The translations under genes and the position numbers were made by a program. Shown here in pieces: positions 50,719 through 56,893 of a stretch of 56,893 nucleotides of DNA (its first letter is position 1; each line of letters opens with the position of its first letter). The DNA is from an uncultured Actinomycetes bacterium. GTDB taxonomy: Bacteria > Actinomycetota > Actinomycetes > UBA12327. The DNA lies in the NCBI GenBank assembly GCA_903920865.1, contig CAIXNN010000076.1, positions 1 through 56,893 on the forward strand, read 5' to 3'. The notes under the pieces are model-generated. The model worked only from the letters and a program-made list of their open reading frames with translations. It had not been told where the DNA came from and made no database searches.

Positions 50719-50904
50719 TTAGCGGGCTACTTTGCCGGCCTTCAGGCAGGAGGTGCACACGTTGACCTTCTTGGGCGTGCCATTGGTCACGGTACGAACC
50801 GTTTGAATATTGGGGTTCCAGCGGCGGGAGGTGCGGCGGTGGGAGTGGGAGATCGAGTTCCCAAAACTCGGCTTCTTGCCGCAAACATCGCAGTGGGCAG
50901 CCAC
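50719..50904 (-). CDS. rpmB: Large ribosomal subunit protein bL28, zinc-binding form
   Basis: The start is GTG 50904 after AAGGAGCG; the frame is open upstream but the family starts here. The 61-residue protein reads [17 protein letters not shown] and continues [14 protein letters not shown] to [11 protein letters not shown]. Two CxxC pairs mark the zinc-ribbon (C+) form. It is divergent from recG and convergent with the membrane module. In Streptomyces, as I remember it, a DAK-domain gene separates rpmB and recG; here there is none. Confidence 0.95.
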   Translation of the reverse strand: MAAHCDVCGKKPSFGNSISHSHRRTSRRWNPNIQTVRTVTNGTPKKVNVCTSCLKAGKVAR

Positions 50905-50991
50905 AGTGCGCTCCTTGATCAGGGGGACTTGCGTCCTTTGGTCAGCCGAAATGTCTCCGGACAGGTGTTTGATCGTACCTGAGACGGAATT

Positions 50992-51010
50992 CGCCCCAAT
51001 TTCTGGGGCG
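50992..51010. other. Seven-pair hairpin in the rpmB-recG divergent region
   Basis: CGCCCCA-ATTTC-TGGGGCG, 36 bases before the recG start. No T-run follows. It lies in the 141-base region that must hold both promoters, so it may be a regulatory dyad. Confidence 0.4.
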
Positions 51011-51045
51011 TACATCCTGCCTGACCGGCCAACCTAAGGAATCGT

Positions 51046-53274
51046 GTGTCGCCCTTTGACCAGCCACTAGAGAAGGCCTTTGGCGCGCCCACTGCCAAAA
51101 CCGTGGCTAAGGCATTGGGAGTTACCACTGTTGGCGAGTTGTTGGCCCACTACCCACGTCGGTATAACGAGCGAGGCGAGCTCACTGAATTTACTTCGCT
51201 GGAAATCGATGAACAAGTCACGGTGATGGCGCGCGTAGAAAAGGTCAACCAACGGCGCAGACGCAATACCAAGGGCACGATCTTGGATGTGGTGGTCACG
51301 GATGGCACTGACCGATTGGCCCTGACCTGGTTTAACCAGCCATGGCATGCAAAGAAACTTACGGTTGGGCGAGTGGGCTTGTTCAGCGGGAAGGTGAGTC
51401 AGTATCGCGGTGTTAGACAGTTGGCAAATGCTGAATATCAACTGATGGCACAAGACGGTGACCTCAATGACTTAGGTGCGCTTGATGCTGACCCTTCAGC
51501 CGATGAAGCCGTTTCGGAATTTGCCGGCGCAATCGTCCCGGTGTACCCAGCCGCTTCTTCGTTGCCGACGTGGCGCATTGCCAAGTGCGTAGCTGTGATC
51601 CTTGATGGATTAGGTCAAATCGATGATCCGATTCCTGAAGCAGTTCGAGCAAGTCAAGGTGTCATTGGACTGCGGCAAGCACTGATTCAGATCCACCGGC
51701 CCAATTCCTTACTTGAGGTCGAACAGGCGCGCGCGCGGTTGATTTTTGATGAAGCATTTGTGCTGCAAACCATCTTGGCCCAGCAGCGAGCTGCCATGGA
51801 TCGACGAGTGGCCCTGCCGCGTGAGCACGTGGTCGGTGGTCTGCGCGACCGGCTTGATGCCCAATTGCCGTTCGACTTAACCAAAGGTCAACGCGAGATC
51901 GCTGAAGTCATCAGTTCTGAACTCGCCCGAGCTCATCCGATGCATCGACTTCTCCAAGGCGAAGTTGGTTCTGGAAAAACCATCGTTGCCCTGCGGGCGA
52001 TGTTGGAAGTCATTGACGCCGGTGGTCAATGTGCATTGTTGGCTCCCACCGAAGTGTTGGCTCAACAACACTTCCGCTCTATTACCTCGCTAATGGGCGC
52101 CCTTGCCGATGGGGGAAAACTCGGGGGTGGTGAGAATGCCACCTGTGTTGTGCTTTTGACCGGGTCAACCCCAACAGCTCTTCGGCGCGATGTTTTGGCG
52201 CAGATTGAATCTGGTCAAGCCGGCATCGTTATTGGAACTCATGCCATCATCCAAGAAAGTGTGAAATTTGCAGACCTTGGATTGCTTGTCATTGATGAAC
52301 AGCACCGATTTGGTGTCGAGCAACGCGCTGCTTTGACGCAACGGTCACAAACCTGCCCCCATGTATTGGTGATGACCGCAACCCCTATTCCGCGGACGGT
52401 GGCCATGACTGTGTTCGGGGATTTGGAAACCTCAACGCTGTCTGAGTTGCCGGCAGGTCGATCAACCATCGTGACCCATGTTGTTCCCACCTCGGACAAG
52501 CCTCACTTCTTAGAGCGCGCTTGGCAGCGTGTCCGGGAAGAAGTAGCCAACGGGCACCAGGTGTATGTGGTGTGCTCGCGAATTGGTGATGATGACAGTG
52601 CAATGGCAGATGATGAAATCCTGCCGGCTGAACTCACCGATGCCTCGGCCGATACCACTAACCCCACTGAATCAGTAGTTGCGTTATTTGCTGAACTGGC
52701 ATTTGGTCAACTACATGACCTTCGCGTTTCGATGCTTCATGGCCGTATGAAAGCTGAAGAAAAGGACGCGGTCATGCGCGAATTTTCCGCTGGGAATGTG
52801 GACGTGCTGGTATCAACAACGGTCATCGAGGTTGGCGTCGATGTCCCGAATGCGACGATGATGGTGATCATGGATGCGGACCGGTTCGGCGTATCCCAGT
52901 TGCACCAACTCCGTGGTCGAGTTGGTCGCGGCAGCGCTCCGGGCCTTTGTTTGTTGGTGACCAGCTTCCAGGTTCAAACACCACCAGGCCAAAGGCTTGA
53001 GGCAGTAGCCAGCACCACTGACGGGTTTAAACTCTCGCGCCTGGACTTGGAGTTGCGCCGAGAAGGCGATGTCTTAGGTGCCACTCAGTCTGGCCGCAGA
53101 ACATCACTTCGTCTGCTATCGGTGTTGCGTGATGAGCACGTGATCATCGCCGCTCGTGACCAAGCTGTGGCGTTAGTAGCGGCGGATCCAGACCTGCAGG
53201 CTCATCCGGCATTGCGCGAACTTCTCGAGCACACCCTCAGTGCGGAATCAGTTGAATTTCTCGACAAGACTTAG
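51046..53274 (+). CDS. recG: ATP-dependent DNA helicase RecG
   Basis: Remodels stalled replication forks and branch-migrates Holliday junctions. The 742-residue protein has an N-terminal wedge/OB domain (about 55-150), then the helicase core: Walker A GEVGSGKT, motif II DEQHRFG, motif III MTATPIPRT and the C-terminal TRG-type and helicase-C motifs (VIEVGVDVPNATMM, QLRGRVGRG). Start GTG 51046 with AAGGA upstream. It is followed by rsmD and coaD as in most actinobacteria. Confidence 0.96.
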   Translation: MSPFDQPLEKAFGAPTAKTVAKALGVTTVGELLAHYPRRYNERGELTEFTSLEIDEQVTVMARVEKVNQRRRRNTKGTILDVVVTDGTDRLALTWFNQPWHAKKLTVGRVGLFSGKVSQYRGVRQLANAEYQLMAQDGDLNDLGALDADPSADEAVSEFAGAIVPVYPAASSLPTWRIAKCVAVILDGLGQIDDPIPEAVRASQGVIGLRQALIQIHRPNSLLEVEQARARLIFDEAFVLQTILAQQRAAMDRRVALPREHVVGGLRDRLDAQLPFDLTKGQREIAEVISSELARAHPMHRLLQGEVGSGKTIVALRAMLEVIDAGGQCALLAPTEVLAQQHFRSITSLMGALADGGKLGGGENATCVVLLTGSTPTALRRDVLAQIESGQAGIVIGTHAIIQESVKFADLGLLVIDEQHRFGVEQRAALTQRSQTCPHVLVMTATPIPRTVAMTVFGDLETSTLSELPAGRSTIVTHVVPTSDKPHFLERAWQRVREEVANGHQVYVVCSRIGDDDSAMADDEILPAELTDASADTTNPTESVVALFAELAFGQLHDLRVSMLHGRMKAEEKDAVMREFSAGNVDVLVSTTVIEVGVDVPNATMMVIMDADRFGVSQLHQLRGRVGRGSAPGLCLLVTSFQVQTPPGQRLEAVASTTDGFKLSRLDLELRREGDVLGATQSGRRTSLRLLSVLRDEHVIIAARDQAVALVAADPDLQAHPALRELLEHTLSAESVEFLDKT

Positions 53275-53322
53275 TAACTAGCCGGCTACCTGCCGGTATT
53301 GGTACTTCGCAATAATGACGAT

Positions 53323-53922
53323 GTGCCTCGTATCATCGCTGGTTCTGCCAAGGGTCGCCGCATTGGTGCGCCTGAAGGAAAGTCAACCCGCCCTACCAGC
53401 GACCGCGCCCGAGAAGCGTTGTTTTCAGCGCTGAATTCACAGTTGAAATCTTGGGCTGGACGAAGCTTTCTTGATCTGTATGCCGGCAGTGGGGCCGTTG
53501 GCCTTGAAGCTGCTTCGCGTGGCGCAGCCAAGGTTGTCCTCGTCGAGTCCGATGCCAAAGCGCTGTCGTGTATTCGTTCCAACATTGACGTCTTGGCTAT
53601 ACCAAACGTCGAGTTTTTTTCTGCCACCGTTGATCGTTATGTGCAGGAAAAGCGTCAGGGCTTCGATGTGATTTTTGCCGACCCTCCTTTTGAATTGCCG
53701 ACCCCAACGCTGCTGAAAGTTTTGGCAGATCTGGTGACCTGTGGGGCTTTGAGCGCTGGAACTGTGGTCGTTCTTGAGCGTTCTACGCGCGATCAGCCAT
53801 GGATTTGGCCTGATGGCATCACGAGCTTGCGTGAGAGGCATTACGGTGAGTCCACACTTTGGTACGGTCAAGCACTTCAAGCCGAGCCAAGCCAAGTAGC
53901 TGATGAACAAGGAGGGCACTAA
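53323..53922 (+). CDS. rsmD: 16S rRNA (guanine(966)-N2)-methyltransferase
   Basis: Methylates G966 of 16S rRNA. The start is uncertain: GTG 53323 gives the family N-terminus VPRIIAGSAKGRR, while a TTG at 53299 is also in frame and neither has a good ribosome site. The 199-residue protein has TRPTSDRAREALFSAL, the SAM motif DLYAGSGAVGLEAASRGA and the catalytic FADPPFE. Its TAA overlaps the coaD ATG by one base (TAATG). Confidence 0.95.
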   Translation: MPRIIAGSAKGRRIGAPEGKSTRPTSDRAREALFSALNSQLKSWAGRSFLDLYAGSGAVGLEAASRGAAKVVLVESDAKALSCIRSNIDVLAIPNVEFFSATVDRYVQEKRQGFDVIFADPPFELPTPTLLKVLADLVTCGALSAGTVVVLERSTRDQPWIWPDGITSLRERHYGESTLWYGQALQAEPSQVADEQGGH

Positions 53923-54398
53923 TGCGTAAAGCGGTGTGTCCTGGTTCATTTGATCCGGTGACTAATGGCCACCTGGACATCATTTCTCGAGCATCTGCCC
54001 TGTTTGATCATGTCACCGTTGGGGTCCTGGTTAACCAGAGTAAAGCTGGATTGTTCAGTGTTGAAGAGCGCATGAAAATGTTGAACACCATCACGGAACC
54101 ATTCGAGAATGTCTCGGTTGAAAGTTTCAGTGGTCTGCTCGTTGATTTTTGTAAGGACCACGAAATTTCTGCCATCGTTAAGGGCCTTCGAGCTGTCACT
54201 GACTTTGACTATGAGCTTCAGATGTCGCAGATGAATCATCGGTTAACCGGAATTGAGACTTTGTTTGTTTCGACCAATCCGATCTATGGCTACTTGTCGT
54301 CAAGTTTGGTCAAGGAAATTGCTGGACATGGAGGCGATGTCTCTGGACTTGTGCCTGACTCTGTCTTGCAACAACTAACCGATCGGTTGGCCACATGA
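53922..54398 (+). CDS. coaD: Phosphopantetheine adenylyltransferase
   Basis: Transfers AMP to 4'-phosphopantetheine, the penultimate step of coenzyme A synthesis. The 158-residue protein has PGSFDPVTNGH, containing the nucleotidyltransferase TxGH motif, AIVKGLRAVTDFDYELQM and the YGYLSSSLVKEIA motif. It is translationally coupled to rsmD. Confidence 0.97.
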   Translation: MRKAVCPGSFDPVTNGHLDIISRASALFDHVTVGVLVNQSKAGLFSVEERMKMLNTITEPFENVSVESFSGLLVDFCKDHEISAIVKGLRAVTDFDYELQMSQMNHRLTGIETLFVSTNPIYGYLSSSLVKEIAGHGGDVSGLVPDSVLQQLTDRLAT

Positions 54399-54469
54399 GG
54401 GCGACCAAGATTTGTAACTAAAGTGCTCTACCCCTGAAAAGATGTACTCATCAATTGTCGGAGGAATCA

Positions 54470-54982
54470 GTGGACGTCGATACCGTTCTCACCAGGCTTG
54501 AAGCTCTCATTCGCGATGCAAGGGCAGTTCCCATGTCCGCATCCTGCATGGTTCATCGAGACGATGTTCTTGATTTGATTGAAGATGCCCGGCGGAGTTT
54601 GCCTGGTCAACTAGGAGATGCCCAAAAGATTTTGACTCAGCGCGACTCGGTCATTGCTGAGGCTCGCGAGCAAGCCAAGGCGATCATTGACAACGCGTAC
54701 TCCGAGCAGAGCCGCCTGATTGCGCAAGAGGAAGTCTTCATCGCAGCTCAACTTGAAGCCGATCGCATCGTGGATGAGGCGCAGGCCCTGGCGCAGATCA
54801 AGGCGCAAGACGTCGATAACTACGTTGATGGCAAGTTGGCTAATTTTGAGGTCGTCCTGGACAAGACCCTGGTGGCTGTCCAGCGCGGACGCGACAAGAT
54901 TCGCTCTGACCAGGTCGTTGAAGACCTTGGCCTGACGGGCGAGATTGCCGTCTTTGACGATGGCCTTGAAGGTCCGGCCTAA
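54470..54982 (+). CDS. Coiled-coil protein of the DivIVA/Rv2927c type
   Basis: A 170-residue protein. The start is GTG 54470, five bases after GGAGGA; a TTG five codons upstream is in frame. It has a short N-terminal segment (DVDTVLTRLEALIRDAR), a conserved CMVHRDDVLDLIEDARR and then a long helical region (about 45-150) of Ala, Glu, Gln and Lys likely to form a coiled coil. Actinobacterial relatives between coaD and yceD are described as cell-division initiation or ATPase-like proteins, but no nucleotide motif is seen. A role in septum or wall growth is an inference from family resemblance. Confidence 0.82.
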   Translation: MDVDTVLTRLEALIRDARAVPMSASCMVHRDDVLDLIEDARRSLPGQLGDAQKILTQRDSVIAEAREQAKAIIDNAYSEQSRLIAQEEVFIAAQLEADRIVDEAQALAQIKAQDVDNYVDGKLANFEVVLDKTLVAVQRGRDKIRSDQVVEDLGLTGEIAVFDDGLEGPA

Positions 54983-55001
54983 GCCTGAGGTAGCCTTACA
55001 A

Positions 55002-55024
55002 CCCTGATTCCAGTTGGAATCGGG
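55002..55024 (+). terminator. Hairpin before yceD
   Basis: CCCTGATTCC with GGAATCGGG, nine pairs and one bulged T, loop AGTT, followed by ATTCTT. It lies 19 bases after the coiled-coil gene and 24 bases before the yceD GTG. It may be a weak terminator or a processing site. Confidence 0.5.
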
Positions 55025-55048
55025 ATTCTTCGACGCCCGGATTGCGCT

Positions 55049-55591
55049 GTGTCTGTACTGCCTGCACCTTCTGCCTTTGTGATTGATCTACTTGATCTGG
55101 GGCGTCGGGCTGGCTCAATGGTTCAGGCTGACCGCACAATCCCAGCACCTGAGGATCTCGGCATCGCTGTTATCGGGGTTCCACAGGAATCTGATCTTGA
55201 TCTGATCGTCAAGGTGGAAGCCGTGGAGCAGGGTGTGCTTGTCACTGGTTCGGTGCACGCAGACCTGGTAGGCGAATGTGTTCGATGTTTGGACGAGCTC
55301 ACCGATGAGGTAAGTCTTCCGTTCCAAGAATTGTTCTTTTACGCAGACCAAGTGCTTGAAGGCGATGATGAAGAGTTTCTTCGTCTTGAAGATGATCGGG
55401 TGGACCTCGAACCAGTGGTACGTGATGTCATTGTCACGGCGCTACCACTGAGGCCACTGTGTCGAGAAGATTGTCCCGGACTGTGCTCCGAATGTGGAGC
55501 TCGGTTGGCCGATGATCCAACGCACGACCATCAGATTATTGATGCTCGTTGGGCAGCCTTGCTCAATGTGCAAACGCAAGACGAGCAGTAA
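55049..55591 (+). CDS. yceD: YceD/DUF177 family protein
   Basis: A 180-residue protein of the DUF177 family, whose relatives are needed for 23S rRNA accumulation and are almost always next to rpmF. Start GTG 55049. The N-terminal half ends in GECVRCLDEL with a CxxC pair; the C-terminal part has a cysteine-rich LCREDCPGLCSECGARL, giving a probable zinc site. Acidic stretches (DDEEFLRLEDDRVDLE) are typical. The pair yceD-rpmF-plsX-rnc is intact. Confidence 0.92.
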   Translation: MSVLPAPSAFVIDLLDLGRRAGSMVQADRTIPAPEDLGIAVIGVPQESDLDLIVKVEAVEQGVLVTGSVHADLVGECVRCLDELTDEVSLPFQELFFYADQVLEGDDEEFLRLEDDRVDLEPVVRDVIVTALPLRPLCREDCPGLCSECGARLADDPTHDHQIIDARWAALLNVQTQDEQ

Positions 55592-55634
55592 CCCGATCCA
55601 ACCCGTGTGTTGGCTGAGATGAAAGAGGCCGATT

Positions 55635-55805
55635 GTGGCTGTTCCTAAGCGCAAGACTTCGCGCAGCAACACCCGTAGCCGTCGTGCGAACTGGAAGGCG
55701 AAATTGCCCCAGATCAACAAGCGCGTAGTCAACGGTGAGGTTGAGTACTCCGTTCCGCATCGCGTGGACGAAGACGGCCGCTACGACGGTCGCCAAGTTC
55801 TCTAG
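55635..55805 (+). CDS. rpmF: Large ribosomal subunit protein bL32, cysteine-free form
   Basis: A 56-residue protein starting at GTG 55635 after GAAAGAGG. It begins MAVPKRKTSRSNTRSRR and ends EDGRYDGRQVL. The sequence is the L32 family start but lacks the CxxC pairs of the zinc form, so it is the C- type, as in M. tuberculosis rpmF, while the L28 in this window is C+. It is eight bases ahead of plsX. Confidence 0.95.
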   Translation: MAVPKRKTSRSNTRSRRANWKAKLPQINKRVVNGEVEYSVPHRVDEDGRYDGRQVL

Positions 55806-55812
55806 AGCCGCG

Positions 55813-56817
55813 ATGACCCTGCCTGAAGACAGGGCTGGTGAAGACGCTGTGGTCACCATCGCCTTGGATGTGTTGGGCGGAGACGCTGGTCCCGAGGTCG
55901 TGGCTGATGCCGCACTGCAAGTTCTTACTTCGCAGCCCGGCATTGCCCTCATCCTCGTGGGCCCGAGTGAACTCACCCGCCAACTTGCTGCCGATCGTTC
56001 AATTTCCGATCGGGTAGAAATTGTTCACGCCGATTCGGCGATCTCCATGGACGAAGATCCAGTGCGAGCAATTCGCAATCGCCCGCAGGTATCGGTCAAT
56101 GTCGCTGCCGAGCTGGTCCACAATTCTCGAGCTGGTGCATGTGTCTCAATCGGTCACACCGGGGGAGTCTTAGCCGCTGCGACTTTGACCATAGGCCGCT
56201 TGCCCGGGGTGACTCGAGCGGCAGTTGCCGTGGTTGTGCCCGCCGTTGAGCACGATGTTGTGCTTCTCGATGTGGGTGGCACTGTTGATGCAACTCCTGA
56301 ACTCCTTGCGCAGTTTGCCCATCTGGGCCACGCCTTTGCTCAGGCCTTGGAACTATCGGATGACCCAACGGTGGGTTTATTGACCATTGGAAGTGAACCG
56401 GGCAAGGGAGATGCCTTGCGCCGACTGGCTCACGAACAGCTTCTTGCGTTGCCGTTGCGCTACATCGGCGCGGTTGAAGGCGACGATGTAGCCATTGGCG
56501 GTAAGGCCGATGTGGTCGTCACCGATGGCTTCACCGGAAATGTTGTCCTCAAGGCGCTTGAAGGAGCGGCTATTAATACGGCAACCCAAATTTCTAAGCG
56601 GTACGCCGATCCAGCTCCGGCTCTTGAAGTCGGGCAATCTTTTGCGATCGGGGCGCACGCTGGGGCAGTCCTGCTGGGTATCGATGGGGTCAGCGTGGTT
56701 GGCCATGGCGCATCCACTGCTGGCGAAGTCGCCGCTTATGTGGCCCTGGCCGCGCGCGTTGTTCGGCACGACCTAGTGGCTCGCACTGCGGCAGAACTAT
56801 CGGATACGAACCAATGA
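55813..56817 (+). CDS. plsX: Phosphate acyltransferase PlsX
   Basis: Makes acyl-phosphate from acyl-ACP for the first acylation of glycerol-3-phosphate, the product of GpsA. The start is ATG 55813, seven bases after the rpmF stop; the open frame upstream lies within rpmF. The 334-residue protein has IALDVLGGDAGPEV (a usual start MxxALDxxGGD), SIGHTGGVLAAA, a central VEGDDVAIGGKADVVVTDGFTGNV motif and a Gly-rich end GASTAGEVAAY. Its stop overlaps the next ATG by four bases (ATGA). Confidence 0.95.
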   Translation: MTLPEDRAGEDAVVTIALDVLGGDAGPEVVADAALQVLTSQPGIALILVGPSELTRQLAADRSISDRVEIVHADSAISMDEDPVRAIRNRPQVSVNVAAELVHNSRAGACVSIGHTGGVLAAATLTIGRLPGVTRAAVAVVVPAVEHDVVLLDVGGTVDATPELLAQFAHLGHAFAQALELSDDPTVGLLTIGSEPGKGDALRRLAHEQLLALPLRYIGAVEGDDVAIGGKADVVVTDGFTGNVVLKALEGAAINTATQISKRYADPAPALEVGQSFAIGAHAGAVLLGIDGVSVVGHGASTAGEVAAYVALAARVVRHDLVARTAAELSDTNQ

Positions 56818-56893
56818 GTTCAGAGTCAACACATAATCCCGATCAAATGGAGCTGTGCGCAGCCATTGGCGTGCGAGTGAACAACGAGTTGCT
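56814..56893 (+). CDS. rnc: Ribonuclease III (3' truncated)
   Basis: Only the first 26 codons are in the window. The ATG overlaps the plsX stop. After a variable start MSSESTHNPDQ, the stretch MELCAAIGVRVNNELL resembles the first helix of the RNase III domain (L-x-x-LG-V-x-x-x-x-x-L). The neighbours plsX and rpmF support it, as rnc follows them in most actinobacteria. Confidence is moderate because the catalytic motif is outside the window. Confidence 0.75.
   Translation, partial: MSSESTHNPDQMELCAAIGVRVNNEL

Overview
The window is chromosomal DNA from an actinobacterium (class Actinomycetes). The evidence is the gene content: NucS instead of MutS/MutL, an F420-type FbiD/CofC guanylyltransferase, an HU protein with a long lysine/alanine tail, GatCAB, an IclR regulator divergent from leuCD, and a DUF177-rpmF-plsX-rnc run. 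Gene order, from my memory of that genome, also follows Mycobacterium tuberculosis over long stretches. Base composition looks intermediate by eye, clearly below Mycobacterium or Streptomyces, so a lower-GC lineage such as a planktonic one is possible; that is only an inference. Genes are densely packed, with many ATGA/GTGA start-stop overlaps. No gene-free stretch exceeds 300 bases, and I see no insertion sequence, prophage, CRISPR array or plasmid gene.

Layout. 1-9730: end of the ATP synthase operon (atpD, atpC), cobalamin adenosyltransferase, murA, a STAS protein, nucS, then acyl-CoA genes (3-hydroxyacyl-CoA dehydrogenase, methylmalonyl-CoA epimerase, thiolase) and a thioredoxin-TPR protein. 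9884-11537: a secreted metzincin-like protease with a clear terminator, and an enoyl-CoA hydratase. 11647-23669: etfBA, cysteine desulfurase, mnmA, a MetE-core protein, ligA, a membrane GGDEF protein and gatCAB. 23663-25860: two oxidoreductases and a LapA-like membrane protein. 25870-41328: branched-chain amino acid and serine synthesis (ilvD, ilvBNC behind a leader-peptide attenuator, serA, leuB, ilvE, then leuCD with a divergent IclR regulator), interrupted by a FAH-family hydrolase, gltX, a CPBP protease and tRNA-Gln/tRNA-Glu. 41335-48741: methyltransferase with a glutamine-threonine repeat, hup, fbiD, gpsA, a Cys/Met PLP enzyme, ddl, a DUF3515 lipoprotein, a lone AsnC-type sensor domain and thiL. 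48742-50634: a palindrome followed by three overlapping membrane genes centred on a cytochrome b6-like protein. 50719-56893: rpmB, recG, rsmD, coaD, a coiled-coil division-type protein, yceD, rpmF, plsX and the start of rnc.

How it works together. The ilv/leu genes make valine, isoleucine and leucine except for the leuA and ilvA steps, which lie elsewhere. The ilvB leader peptide MLNTIVVVSGRVV senses charged Val/Ile tRNA, and the IclR protein with a palindrome between it and leuC is a candidate leucine-responsive switch. GltX, GatCAB, tRNA-Gln(CTG) and tRNA-Glu(CTC) form most of the indirect Gln-tRNA route. Cysteine desulfurase feeds sulfur to MnmA. ETF and the acyl-CoA enzymes indicate fatty-acid or branched-chain acid oxidation, with methylmalonyl-CoA handled by the epimerase and adenosylcobalamin.

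Most unusual part. The 48818-50634 module has a perfect 28-bp palindrome, a 57-residue one-helix protein, a 215-residue cytochrome b with four histidines at b6-type spacing, and a 320-residue two-helix protein of unknown family. There is no Rieske protein or cytochrome c beside it. I regard it as the best candidate for an undescribed electron-transfer system here.
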